DNA from: Musicola paradisiaca NCPPB 2511
GTDB lineage: Bacteria > Pseudomonadota > Gammaproteobacteria > Enterobacterales > Enterobacteriaceae
Assembly: GCF_000400505.1 (NCBI RefSeq)
Contig: NZ_CM001857.1
Span: forward strand, 3,778,390 to 3,842,389
DNA length: 64,000 nt
Reading direction: 5' to 3'
Positions 40,495 to 49,390 of this stretch are shown in pieces. Position 1 is the stretch's first letter, and the number at the start of each line of letters is the position of its first letter. The notes beneath the pieces were generated by a model. The model was given only the letters and a program-made list of their open reading frames with translations, was not told the DNA's origin and searched no databases. The position numbers were made by a program, and so were the translations under genes.

Positions 40495-40825
40495 CCTGGA
40501 TACTCCTCTTCACACACAAATAGGCGGTCGCTATAACGCCGCGTAAGACACGTCAGACTGTATCCTCAAGAGAGTTGGTTTCTTTTTAACACCAGGTAAA
40601 AGACAAACACAACCGCACAACGCATTATCTGAAAAATCTCAGTACACAACGATAAGCACCGCTATGCGAGCACAGTAATGCGGCCCATAGAATAGCGCCC
40701 ATGATGAAAAAACCGCATCCAGATATGATAAAAATTCAATTTATGTGAATTTCTTTCACCACAAAGTCTTGCATATCAATGATATGTTTTGCGGTTACAA
40801 CAGAATCCTATGAAAGAGATCAATC
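40495..40825. promoter_or_regulatory. Divergent promoter region with two dyads
   Basis: 331 bases between the HxlR regulator and the MetE-like gene. CATATC AAT GATATG (40772-40786) is a perfect dyad 40 bases before the MetE-like ATG, and GTGAA-N5-TTCAC (40745-40759) lies just before it. Either could be a regulator site; I cannot place the promoter boxes exactly. Confidence 0.45.
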
Positions 40826-42010
40826 ATGGCAACCCAAGAGACCTACACCCCACCGTTTCGCGCCGACGTGGTCGGCAGTTATCTGAGGCCCACCTATCTA
40901 CACGAAGCGCGGGCACAATTCGCACAAGGGAAAATCGCTGCTGATGCGCTGAAAGCCGTCGAAGACAGGGCCATTACCGAGCTGGTCGTCAGGCAGAAAG
41001 CTGCCGGGCTTCATGTCATCACCGACGGAGAATTTCGCCGCAGTTGGTGGCATCTGGATTTTATGTGGGGCCTGAACGGCGTAGAAAAAGCAGCGTTATC
41101 GCAGGGATATGTGTTTTCAGGTATTGAAACCCGGCCGGAAACCGCACGTCTGACTGGGAGAATCAGTGGTGAAAACCATCCGTTCATCGAACATTTCCGC
41201 TTCCTGATGCAATTTTCTGAAAAAGACATCGTCCCGCGCCTGACCATCCCGGCGCCGGCCCAATTTTTCAAAGAACTGTATCGCCCCGAAAATCGGGACA
41301 GCACCCAAAGATTCTACCCGTCCCAGGATGCGTTAATCGCGGATATCGCTGCGGCATACCAGACGTTCATCCAGGAACTCTACGCGGCGGGGTGCCGTAA
41401 CTTGCAGTTGGATGACTGCACCTGGGGCATGATGGTCGATGCCCGCTACAATAACGCCGGCGTGGCGGCTCAAACATCGCCAATCCAGAACGACTGCCAC
41501 TGCGCTCACGATGCTCACACCGTTATCAGCAATAATGTTCAGGAATTGGCGGAACTGTTATTGCAAGCCAACAATACGGCCATCGCAGGCGCACCGTCCG
41601 ACCTGGTTATCGCCACTCATGTATGTCGTGGCAATTATCGCTCCACCTGGGCGGCAAGCGGCGGCTATCAGCCCATTGCGGATGTGCTGTTCGGACGGGA
41701 AAACGTCTCGGCGTACTATCTGGAATTCGACACCGAGCGCGCTGGCGATTTCTCTCCGCTGGCGGCGGTATCCGGCGATAAAAAGGTGGTGCTGGGGTTA
41801 GTTTCATCCAAAACCGGCGAACTGGAAGACAAGCAGACCGTCATTGAACGTATTCGGGAAGCGACCCGTTACATTCCACTTGAACGCCTCTGCCTGAGCA
41901 CGCAATGCGGCTTCGCATCCACCGAGGAAGGCAACGCCCTGACTGAGGAACAGCAGTGGGCGAAAATCGCCCTGGTCACAGAAATCGCCGACGAAGTGTG
42001 GCCCGCATAA
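40826..42010 (+). CDS. MetE C-terminal-like methyltransferase (YxjG/YxjH type)
   Basis: 394 residues of the cobalamin-independent methionine synthase catalytic barrel, without the N-terminal half of true MetE. Zinc ligands are in place: H and C in ATHVCRGN (about 267-271), E in YYLEFDTERAGDF, and C in LSTQCGFAS. Proteins of this type use homocysteine or a related thiol with an alternative methyl donor; the exact reaction is not established. It is divergent from an HxlR regulator, suggesting induction by a reactive or plant-derived compound (inference). GAAAGAGAT lies before the ATG. Confidence 0.82.
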   Translation: MATQETYTPPFRADVVGSYLRPTYLHEARAQFAQGKIAADALKAVEDRAITELVVRQKAAGLHVITDGEFRRSWWHLDFMWGLNGVEKAALSQGYVFSGIETRPETARLTGRISGENHPFIEHFRFLMQFSEKDIVPRLTIPAPAQFFKELYRPENRDSTQRFYPSQDALIADIAAAYQTFIQELYAAGCRNLQLDDCTWGMMVDARYNNAGVAAQTSPIQNDCHCAHDAHTVISNNVQELAELLLQANNTAIAGAPSDLVIATHVCRGNYRSTWAASGGYQPIADVLFGRENVSAYYLEFDTERAGDFSPLAAVSGDKKVVLGLVSSKTGELEDKQTVIERIREATRYIPLERLCLSTQCGFASTEEGNALTEEQQWAKIALVTEIADEVWPA

Positions 42011-42560
42011 GCATAAATAACAGCGCGATCCGCCAATAAACGTCTATGCCGGCGTGTTACGCCGGCACAATGTCACATCAGGCGGCAGTCTGCACAGCGG
42101 CACGCCCCCGGACATTCATTCCCTTTCAATGCATCGTCATTCGTCAGCAGTTCCACTGTTATACCCGACATACTTCACGTTGCCGGTGTGTTGGCGGCGT
42201 TTGCTCACCCGAATCACTTACCTGAGTAAGCGCATCGGGATTCGCTCTCTTGCCGCGTTACAAGGCTCTTACGAGCCTTGCCCTAACGGGCCAACGCGTG
42301 GCGTTGTTCAACACGCGAGCGTGTTGTCCTGCAACTCGAATTATTTGGGGTATATCTTATGAATTACTGTATAAAATACCGCGCTGTTCCCTTGATGAAA
42401 AACTCGCCAGAACATGGATTTCACGCTCGATAATCGGTTTAATGAGCACCCGACAATGGATGGAAAGCGCCAGACACGCATCCTGAATCAGCAATATCAT
42501 TTACAGTTATGCCTTTCCGTTGTCCGGCAGGGCTTGTCATTTAACGTTGGAATCTGACTT
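42011..42560. repeat. Gap with a cluster of hairpins, second copy of a dispersed repeat
   Basis: 550 bases without a gene. Three adjacent hairpins: CAAGGCTC/GAGCCTTG (42261-42280), CAACGC/GCGTTG (42292-42306) and CAACACG/CGTGTTG (42309-42326). The block ends GCAACTCGAATTATTTGGGG (42331-42350) and TATAT. It resembles 5773-5910 in element order. The rfbB promoter must lie to its right. Confidence 0.5.
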
Positions 42561-43622
42561 ATGAAAATATTGGTTACGGGCGGTGCGGGCTTCATCGGTT
42601 CCGCTGTAGTGCGCCACATCATTAATAATACGGCAGACGCGGTAGTCAACCTCGACAAGCTAACCTACGCTGGCAACCTTGAATCACTCACAACCATCGA
42701 TAAAAGCGAACGTTATACTTTTGAACGAGTGGATATTTGCAACAGAACGGCGTTAGACAGCGTGTTTCAGCAACACCAGCCTGATATGGTTATGCATCTG
42801 GCGGCGGAATCGCATGTTGATCGCTCCATCGACGGCCCAGCCGCTTTTATTCAGACCAATATTGTCGGTACCTATACCCTGCTGGAGGCAACGCGCGCTT
42901 ACTGGAGCGCACTGCCAGAGTCACGCAAAAGCGCATTTCGTTTCCACCATATCTCTACCGATGAGGTCTACGGCGATCTGGAGAAAACCGATGATCTGTT
43001 TACCGAATCGACGCCTTATGCCCCCAGCAGCCCGTATTCGGCGTCCAAGGCATCCAGCGACCATCTGGTTCGCGCCTGGTATCGCACCTACGGATTGCCC
43101 ACGCTAGTGACCAACTGTTCCAACAACTATGGCCCCTATCATTTTCCGGAAAAATTAATTCCACTGATAATATTGAATGCCCTGGCGGGAAAACCGTTGC
43201 CGGTCTACGGCGATGGTCAACAAATTCGCGACTGGTTGTTTGTGGAGGATCATGCAAGGGCGCTATACAACGTCGTCACCGAAGGGAAAATCGGCGAGAC
43301 ATACAATATTGGCGGGCATAACGAAAAAACCAATATCGAGGTGGTGGAAACCATTTGTCAGTTGCTTGAAGAACTCGTTCCCCAAAAACCACAGCACGTT
43401 GTTTTTTATAAAGATTTAATTACCTATGTCAAAGATCGCCCCGGTCATGACGTGCGTTATGCTATTGATGCCAGTAAGATTTCTCGCGAACTGAACTGGA
43501 AGCCTCATGAAAGTTTCGACACCGGAATTCGAAAGACAGTCCTATGGTATTTAAACAATAAGTCATGGTGGAATCGCGTACTCAGCGGTGCTTATCACGT
43601 CGTAGAAGGAAATCGCTCATGA
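42561..43622 (+). CDS. rfbB: dTDP-glucose 4,6-dehydratase
   Basis: Second step of dTDP-L-rhamnose synthesis. 353 residues; [16 protein letters not shown] binds [14 protein letters not shown] carries Thr-Asp-Glu, and [15 protein letters not shown] the Tyr-Lys pair. It heads a four-gene rfbBADC operon and overlaps rfbA by four bases. The same enzyme type (RffG) serves the common antigen, but the adjacent rfbA, rfbD and rfbC fix the pathway here. Confidence 0.95.
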   Translation: MKILVTGGAGFIGSAVVRHIINNTADAVVNLDKLTYAGNLESLTTIDKSERYTFERVDICNRTALDSVFQQHQPDMVMHLAAESHVDRSIDGPAAFIQTNIVGTYTLLEATRAYWSALPESRKSAFRFHHISTDEVYGDLEKTDDLFTESTPYAPSSPYSASKASSDHLVRAWYRTYGLPTLVTNCSNNYGPYHFPEKLIPLIILNALAGKPLPVYGDGQQIRDWLFVEDHARALYNVVTEGKIGETYNIGGHNEKTNIEVVETICQLLEELVPQKPQHVVFYKDLITYVKDRPGHDVRYAIDASKISRELNWKPHESFDTGIRKTVLWYLNNKSWWNRVLSGAYHVVEGNRS

Positions 43623-44485
43623 AAGGCATTATCCTGGCCGGAGGCTCCGGCACCCGCCTGTATCCCATAACTCTGGCTATCTCAAAACAGCTGATACCGA
43701 TCTATAACAAACCCATGATTTATTACCCGCTGTCTACGCTGATGCTGGCGGGTATTCGCGAAATACTGATCATTACAACGCCCGAAGACAACCAAAACTT
43801 CCGCCGCCTGCTGGGCGACGGTAGCCAATTTGGCATTCATATCGACTATGCCATCCAACCCAGCCCCGATGGCCTGGCCCAGGCGTTTATCATTGGTGAA
43901 GAATTCATCGGCAACGACAGTTGCTGCCTGGTGTTGGGAGACAATATTTTTTATGGGCAATCCTTTGGTAATACATTAAGGAAAACAGCGCAAAAGACAG
44001 CTGGCGCCACAATCTTTGGTTATCAGGTTAAAGACCCTGAACGTTTCGGCGTGGTCGAATTCGATGCGAACATGAATGCCGTATCCATTGAAGAAAAACC
44101 CGCATCACCCAAATCGAACTATGCGGTAACAGGCCTTTATTTCTATGACAACAGAGTCATCGACTTGGCCAAGCAGGTAAAACCCTCACATCGCGGCGAA
44201 CTCGAAATCACCACCATTAACCAAATGTACCTGGAGGATGGTTTACTCAGCGTCGAATTACTCGGCCGCGGGTTCGCTTGGCTCGACACGGGAACCCATG
44301 AAAGCCTGCATCAGGCCTCCTCATTTGTACAAACAATAGAACATGTGCAAGGCATGAAAGTGGCCTGCCTTGAGGAAATTGCCTGGCGTAATGGATGGCT
44401 GACCAAGCAGGAACTCACGACACTGGCCCACCCCATGTTAAAAAACGAATACGGCCAATATTTGATGAATTTACTTCGGCAGTAA
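43619..44485 (+). CDS. rfbA: Glucose-1-phosphate thymidylyltransferase
   Basis: Makes dTDP-glucose from glucose-1-phosphate and dTTP. 288 residues from ATG 43619, which sits in the rfbB stop; an upstream extension has no support. [20 protein letters not shown] is the nucleotide-binding signature, VLGDNIFYG the metal Asp, and [14 protein letters not shown] the later conserved block. It is subject to feedback by dTDP-L-rhamnose in the family. Confidence 0.95.
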   Translation: MKGIILAGGSGTRLYPITLAISKQLIPIYNKPMIYYPLSTLMLAGIREILIITTPEDNQNFRRLLGDGSQFGIHIDYAIQPSPDGLAQAFIIGEEFIGNDSCCLVLGDNIFYGQSFGNTLRKTAQKTAGATIFGYQVKDPERFGVVEFDANMNAVSIEEKPASPKSNYAVTGLYFYDNRVIDLAKQVKPSHRGELEITTINQMYLEDGLLSVELLGRGFAWLDTGTHESLHQASSFVQTIEHVQGMKVACLEEIAWRNGWLTKQELTTLAHPMLKNEYGQYLMNLLRQ

Positions 44486-44506
44486 CAGACTTTCTGGATA
44501 GCGAAT

Positions 44507-45379
44507 ATGCGAATTTTAATAACAGGCAGTCAAGGGCAATTAGGGCAACACCTGGTGTCATATCTGAATGGAAAAGCCGAGTTGCTAGCTACCGGCCGTG
44601 ACAGTCTGGATATTACGAACAAAAATCAGGTCATCGATAAAGTTAAAACATTTAACCCTGATTATATTATTAACGCAGCAGCTTACACTGCTGTGGATAA
44701 TGCGGAAGATGATAGCGAGCGTTGTTACGCCATCAATCGTGATGGGCCAGCCCATCTGGCGGAAGCCGCCAATATTGCCAATGCGGTACTTTTGCATATT
44801 TCCACTGATTACGTCTTCGACGGCCGCGCTGAACAGCCTTACACCGAAGATATGCCGACTCATCCGCTAAATGTCTACGGCGCCAGCAAGCTGGCGGGTG
44901 AACAAGCGGTAGCGGAAATAGCCCGTAAATTCCTCATCATCAGGACATCATGGGTATTCGGTGAATACGGCAATAATTTTGTCAAAGCGATATTACGGCT
45001 GGCAGCGACCCGCAACATGCTGAATATTGTTAATGATCAGTTTGGCGGCCCCACTTATTCAGGTGATATCGCCAATACATTAATAGAATTAATTCACTAT
45101 ATTGAGCAGGGAAATACGCCAGCATGGGGAATTTATCATTATTCCGGCACGCCCGCTGTAAGCTGGTTTGAATTTGCCGGCGCCATTCTCGAGCAGGCCA
45201 AAGCGCATAATTTGTTGGAAGCCTATCCAAAACTCTCAGGCATTCCGTCTGTAGATTATCCGACCAAGGCTAAACGCCCTGCCAACTCCGTCCTCAATTG
45301 CGATAGAATAACAAAACAATTTGGATTGGCGCCCAGTCAATGGCTGTCAGCAATAAATGATATTGAAAAATATAAGTGA
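44507..45379 (+). CDS. rfbD: dTDP-4-dehydrorhamnose reductase
   Basis: Last step of dTDP-L-rhamnose synthesis, NAD(P)H dependent. 290 residues; ITGSQGQLGQHLV is the cofactor site, HISTDYVFDGRAEQPYTE and YGASKLAGEQAV the substrate and catalytic residues, RTSWVFGEYGNNFV a further RfbD hallmark. It lies 21 bases after rfbA. The order rfbB-A-D-C differs from E. coli rfbBDAC. Confidence 0.94.
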   Translation: MRILITGSQGQLGQHLVSYLNGKAELLATGRDSLDITNKNQVIDKVKTFNPDYIINAAAYTAVDNAEDDSERCYAINRDGPAHLAEAANIANAVLLHISTDYVFDGRAEQPYTEDMPTHPLNVYGASKLAGEQAVAEIARKFLIIRTSWVFGEYGNNFVKAILRLAATRNMLNIVNDQFGGPTYSGDIANTLIELIHYIEQGNTPAWGIYHYSGTPAVSWFEFAGAILEQAKAHNLLEAYPKLSGIPSVDYPTKAKRPANSVLNCDRITKQFGLAPSQWLSAINDIEKYK

Positions 45380-45388
45380 TTTAACTTT

Positions 45389-45946
45389 ATGAATATATTC
45401 GATACGCAAATCCCCGATATCAAGATCATTGAACCAACGGTATTTGGTGACGAGCGGGGTTTTTTCATGGAAACGTGGCATCAAAAAAGATTTGAAGATC
45501 TTGTCACGCAACGACCATGCCGTTTTGTCCAGGATAACCACTCAAAATCCAGGAAAGGAATTCTACGCGGGTTACACTACCAGACAGAAAACCCACAGGG
45601 AAAACTCGTTCGCGTTATTGCCGGTGAAGTGTTTGATGTGGCCGTAGATATCCGCAAGAACTCCCCAACGTTCGGCCAATCGGTCGGCGTCTACCTGTCC
45701 GCGCAAAATAAACGTCAATTATGGATTCCAGCCGGGTTCGCTCACGGTTTTTACGTCACCAGCGATGAGGCTGAATTCGTTTATAAATGTACCGATTATT
45801 ACAATCCCAATGCTGAACACTGCATTATCTGGAATGATGAATCGCTCAATATCGATTGGCCAATAGAAAACGAGATGGTCATACTTTCCGCCAAAGATGA
45901 GCAGGGCAAAAAATTCCAGGATATTCCGCCACAAAACTTGATGTAA
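45389..45946 (+). CDS. rfbC: dTDP-4-dehydrorhamnose 3,5-epimerase
   Basis: Third step of dTDP-L-rhamnose synthesis. 185 residues, cupin fold; FFMETWHQKRFEDL near the start, QDNHSKSRKGILRGLHYQ with the catalytic His, and WIPAGFAHGFYV are the RmlC signatures. Nine bases after rfbD, last gene of the operon. A 9-bp hairpin with an 11-base loop (45966-45994) follows but has no T run. Confidence 0.95.
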   Translation: MNIFDTQIPDIKIIEPTVFGDERGFFMETWHQKRFEDLVTQRPCRFVQDNHSKSRKGILRGLHYQTENPQGKLVRVIAGEVFDVAVDIRKNSPTFGQSVGVYLSAQNKRQLWIPAGFAHGFYVTSDEAEFVYKCTDYYNPNAEHCIIWNDESLNIDWPIENEMVILSAKDEQGKKFQDIPPQNLM

Positions 45947-46454
45947 GCCAGCATACCTCTTGAGATCACCGCTTTGGAACACGCGAAGCGGTGAGCATAT
46001 TCCCGAATCTATTTCCACCATCATCAGATGCCTTCCCAGAGAAGACGACGCCTATCTCGTTATTTTGGCACCGAACTACCTGGCATGCGGCCGGAGCGAC
46101 ACCCTCTTTACGCACGACACTGTATTTACGGACAACACTGTATTTACGAACAACACTGCATTTACGAATGCGGTGAAATAGCTCGGAGCGATCGCTTACC
46201 GGAGGATATTGATATTGAACGTTTCAGAATGACATTTACCGGGCATCAATATCTCCCATTTCAGCACGCTGCAATGACAGAGGCGTCACTCAACACCGTG
46301 GCGACTCCGTTGATGACCTTCAATGCACATTATTCGATATATCAATGAATTATTAGATTTTATTGAACCAGCCAGAGAACATTTAGCACAGAGGGAAGAC
46401 ACATTGTGATGACTGGATTGAATAGGCTGTGCGAGACGTTGCAAGAAGGGTGTC
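45947..46454. other. Gap between rfbC and the tRNA
   Basis: 508 bases with no convincing gene. It contains an 18-base tandem repeat (46097-46168) and a hairpin just after rfbC. An open frame across the repeat (45960-46181) has no start codon context or ribosome binding site, and I treat it as non-coding. Confidence 0.5.
46097..46168. repeat. Four 18-base tandem repeats
   Basis: Units at 46097 (diverged), 46115, 46133 and 46151, consensus C(G/A)ACACTGTATTTACGRA. Three copies differ by one to three bases, the first by more. Confidence 0.85.
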
Positions 46455-46528
46455 TGGAGCGGGCGAAGGGAATCGAACCCTCGTATAGAGCTTGGGAAGC
46501 TCTCGTTCTACCATTGAACTACGCCCGC
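46455..46528 (-). tRNA. glyU: tRNA-Gly (anticodon CCC)
   Basis: 74 bases including encoded CCA. The acceptor stem GCGGGCG pairs with CGCCCGC, the anticodon loop is TTCCCAA between AGAGC and GCTCT, and the T arm has GGTTCGATTCC. It corresponds to the single CCC isoacceptor glyU of enterics, reading GGG codons. Nothing at its 3' end suggests an integrated element in this window. Confidence 0.97.
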
Positions 46529-46609
46529 GTAGAAAGTGCATCGCATTATAGCGCTATCTGTCTGGCGGGCAAGACAATATCGGCTGACTGCGCGTGTTTT
46601 GAACAGCCA

Positions 46610-47287
46610 TCAGCGCAAAGGCAGTAATAACGTCTGATATCCATTGACGATCACCTGGGCGGCAAACCCGGCGAACAGCACCGCCGACAGCGCGCTGCAA
46701 TAAAAAGAGAGCCGTCCTTTTAGCGCACCGCGGCCGTATTTCACCAACAGCGCCATAAACAACGTCCAGAGTACGCCGCCGCTAAAAAAACCGGCCAGAA
46801 ACAGCGACACCTGCCCGACGGAACCATCGGTCGACTGGGCGATCAGCGTACCGCCGACGGCGGCAAACCACAGCAACGCGCTGGGGGATGCCAACGCCAT
46901 GCCGACGCCGCTGAAGAAATCCCGGTGCGCCGGAACAATCACCGTCGCCGCCCCGCTTCGCTCACCCGCCACATTCAGCCCCCGCTGTTGGCGATAATCC
47001 CGCCAGGCGCTACGCGCCATCGACCAGGACAGCCACATCAACACCGCGCCACCGCCAATCCACAGCAGCCAGCGAATCGGCGTATAGCTGAAGATCGCCA
47101 CCATGCCCAACGCCGATAGCGATGCATAAATCAAATCGCCGAAGCAGGAACCCAGTCCGATAAAAAACGCTGAACCCGCGCCATCCCGCAGGCCGCGGTT
47201 AATAATGGCGGTATTGACGATCCCCAGATCCAAACACAACGACAGCGACAGCAACAACCCGCTCAGTATCACCAGCAACATCTTCAT
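46610..47287 (-). CDS. LysE-family exporter
   Basis: 225 residues with six hydrophobic segments; inner-membrane exporter of the LysE/RhtB superfamily. GLGSCFGDLIYASLSALGM and ALASPSALLWFAAVGGTLIA are the two conserved repeats with Pro. Substrate probably an amino acid or analogue but unknown. Starts 10 bases before a set of 17-base tandem repeats (47297-47364) that occupy its promoter region. Not obviously part of the oxoprolinase operon to its right, although it has the same direction. Confidence 0.85.
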   Translation of the reverse strand: MKMLLVILSGLLLSLSLCLDLGIVNTAIINRGLRDGAGSAFFIGLGSCFGDLIYASLSALGMVAIFSYTPIRWLLWIGGGAVLMWLSWSMARSAWRDYRQQRGLNVAGERSGAATVIVPAHRDFFSGVGMALASPSALLWFAAVGGTLIAQSTDGSVGQVSLFLAGFFSGGVLWTLFMALLVKYGRGALKGRLSFYCSALSAVLFAGFAAQVIVNGYQTLLLPLR

Positions 47288-47296
47288 CCCTCTGTA

Positions 47297-47364
47297 GTTA
47301 TTGTGGCGCCGAAGTTATTGTGGCGCCGAAGTTATTGTGACACCGAAGTTATTATGGCGCCGAA
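47297..47364. repeat. Four 17-base tandem repeats upstream of the LysE gene
   Basis: GTTATTGTGGCGCCGAA at 47297 and 47314 (identical), GTTATTGTGACACCGAA at 47331 and GTTATTATGGCGCCGAA at 47348. Each has a GGCGCC dyad core except the third. They end ten bases before the LysE ATG on its upstream side. Confidence 0.9.
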
Positions 47365-47515
47365 CTTACGGCATCCGCCGCGGAAAACGCTGTCCAGGCG
47401 CAGCATCAGCGCAACCCCTATCGCGATATGTGATCATGGAACCCCCGGGAACCGCTGGCAGGCTGACAGTATCACCAAGCCCCCACAGCGGCAACCGGGC
47501 ATCAAACGCCGGAAA

Positions 47516-48505
47516 TTACAGGAACAGCAGGAAATACATCAAGAACACGTTGACCGTCAGCAGCGCCAACCCCGTAGGGAACTGAGCGCGGATGACGCCG
47601 TAACGATCCGGCAATTCCAGCAGTGCCGCGGGCACCAGGTTGAAGTTGGCCGCCATCGGCGTCATCAGCGTACCGCAGTAGCCGGAAAACATACCGATAG
47701 CCGCCATCACCGCCGGGTTGCCGCCGTGCTGCAGGATCAGAATCGGAATACCGATGCCGGCGGTCACGATCGGAAACGCCGCAAACGCATTCCCCATCAC
47801 CATGGTCAGCAGCGCCATCGACACCACATAGGTCAGCACCGCGATAAAACGGTGATCCACCGCCAGATAATGCTGGGTCAGGTAAGAAATGGCGGATCCC
47901 ACCCCGGCGGAGGTGAACAGCAACCCCAACGTGGCGAGGATCTGCGGCAGAATAAACGCCCACCCGATGGAATCCAGCAGACGACGCGCCTCCTGCACCG
48001 AACGTACCGGCTTTTCACCGGTCAGGCGCAGCGCGATCAGCCAGCCGATAATGCAGCCCAGCGCCATGGAAAACAGCGTGATCAGCGTGGAATTATTGCC
48101 ATTGCCGAACAGCGCCTGCTGCAAACCGCCGATATAGGTAAACGCCAGCACGCCCACCGCCGTCACCACCGGGATGGCCAGCGCAGGCAGAAACAGACGG
48201 TTGCCGAGACGGGCGGCGCTTTCCTGGCGCTCCTCGTCGCTGCGCTGGTGATAGCGGCCCAGCCTGACGCCGCCGCAACCGGCGATCAACGCCATCACCA
48301 CCACCATCAGCCCGACGGCGATATGCAGCGCACGCGGCGACATCAACGCCGTCGCCCAGTCCCCCAGCAGAAACATCACGCCGTACAGCCCCCAGAACAC
48401 CCCGGTGGTCCAGCGACGCGGGTTGCCCCGATCGCCGCAGGACATCGCCGCCACCACCAGCAGCAGGATGCCGGCCAGCGTAAACAGATACTGTTGTTGA
48501 AACAT
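47516..48505 (-). CDS. DUF979 membrane protein
   Basis: 329 residues, about nine to ten transmembrane segments (for example SYLTQHYLAVDHRFIAVLTY and FAAFPIVTAGIGIPILILQ). DUF979 and DUF969 proteins always travel together and are common beside 5-oxoprolinase genes, so the pair probably imports 5-oxoproline or a related lactam; this is inference from context. Three bases after the DUF969 gene, last of the operon. Confidence 0.83.
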   Translation of the reverse strand: MFQQQYLFTLAGILLLVVAAMSCGDRGNPRRWTTGVFWGLYGVMFLLGDWATALMSPRALHIAVGLMVVVMALIAGCGGVRLGRYHQRSDEERQESAARLGNRLFLPALAIPVVTAVGVLAFTYIGGLQQALFGNGNNSTLITLFSMALGCIIGWLIALRLTGEKPVRSVQEARRLLDSIGWAFILPQILATLGLLFTSAGVGSAISYLTQHYLAVDHRFIAVLTYVVSMALLTMVMGNAFAAFPIVTAGIGIPILILQHGGNPAVMAAIGMFSGYCGTLMTPMAANFNLVPAALLELPDRYGVIRAQFPTGLALLTVNVFLMYFLLFL

Positions 48506-48508
48506 GGC

Positions 48509-49228
48509 TTATTTCTCCTGCGCGCTCAGTTCACGGTAAACCGCCAGTTCGGCGTCCAATTTCCGATCCATCCGGCGCAGCCGCCAGGCGTGGATCAGAA
48601 ATGCGCAAATGGCGGTGGGCAACCCCCACAACGCAATGTGCAGCGGTTCGGTCTGGATACCGCCGGCCTGCTGCATAAAGTTATGCATAAACAGGATGGC
48701 GCCGAACGCCACGAAAATATCTTCCCCGAAAAACAACCCGACGTTATCGGTTGCCGCCGACATCGCGCGCAACCGGTGACGCACCGCATCCGGCAACGTG
48801 CCGTGGCGGTTTTCCGTCGCACCTTCCGCCATCGGCGCCAACAGCGGGCGCACCATTTGCGGATGACCGCCGAGGCTGGTCAACCCGAGCGCCGCTGCAA
48901 TTTCACGGGCGAACAGGTAGACGATCAGCAAACGTCCCGCCGTGGCGCTACGAATACTGGCGATCCAGGACTGAGAACGCTCTTTCAGTCCATAACGCTC
49001 CAGCAGCCCAATCACCACCAGCGGCAACAGCAGGATCAGCGCCAGATTGCGGGTATTGAGAAAGCCGGTGCCCAGCTTATCGAGGATGTCCGCCAACGGC
49101 ATATTCGCCGCCAGGCCGGTGATAAGCCCGGAGACGATAACCACCAGCACCGGATTGAAACGCAAGAGAAAACCAATAACGATGGCCGCAATGCCCATCA
49201 GCGGCCAAAGATTCACTGCAGTTTGCAT
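48509..49228 (-). CDS. DUF969 membrane protein
   Basis: 239 residues, six to seven transmembrane segments; starts MQTAVNLWPLMGIAAIVIGF. Conserved loops REIAAALGLTSLGGHPQMVR and SAATDNVGLFFGEDIFVAFG mark the family. It forms a likely two-component permease with the DUF979 protein immediately downstream. Its own gene follows the biotin carboxylase gene after a 162-base gap that contains low-complexity TGTTG repeats (about 49295-49345). Confidence 0.83.
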   Translation of the reverse strand: MQTAVNLWPLMGIAAIVIGFLLRFNPVLVVIVSGLITGLAANMPLADILDKLGTGFLNTRNLALILLLPLVVIGLLERYGLKERSQSWIASIRSATAGRLLIVYLFAREIAAALGLTSLGGHPQMVRPLLAPMAEGATENRHGTLPDAVRHRLRAMSAATDNVGLFFGEDIFVAFGAILFMHNFMQQAGGIQTEPLHIALWGLPTAICAFLIHAWRLRRMDRKLDAELAVYRELSAQEK

Positions 49229-49390
49229 AGTCGCTCCCGATTGTGTCGCGCCCTACCGGTTCGGCGGATTGCACCGATACGGTAAGGGTTGAGCCTGTTG
49301 TGATGACGTGTTGTGTGATGTTGTGTTGTTATCATGTTGTTTGCTGCGGCTCCGCACTCGCACCAGCGAACACGGAGCCGGAATACGTCC

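Noticed and set aside
42078..42090. GGCGGCAGTCT as an ops element for rfbBADC
   Set aside because: It differs from GGCGGTAG at a key base, lacks a JUMPstart context and is almost 500 bases before rfbB.
45960..46181. Open frame with six-residue repeats
   Set aside because: The frame begins at TTG with no ribosome binding site; the periodicity comes directly from an 18-base DNA repeat.
46455..46528. tRNA-Gly as an integration site for the polysaccharide or oxoprolinase region
   Set aside because: No integrase gene and no second copy of the tRNA 3' end were found in the window.
47303..49285. 660-codon plus-strand frame rich in Gln, His and Arg
   Set aside because: It is the antisense shadow of the DUF979 and DUF969 genes; its composition is that of reversed membrane-protein codons.
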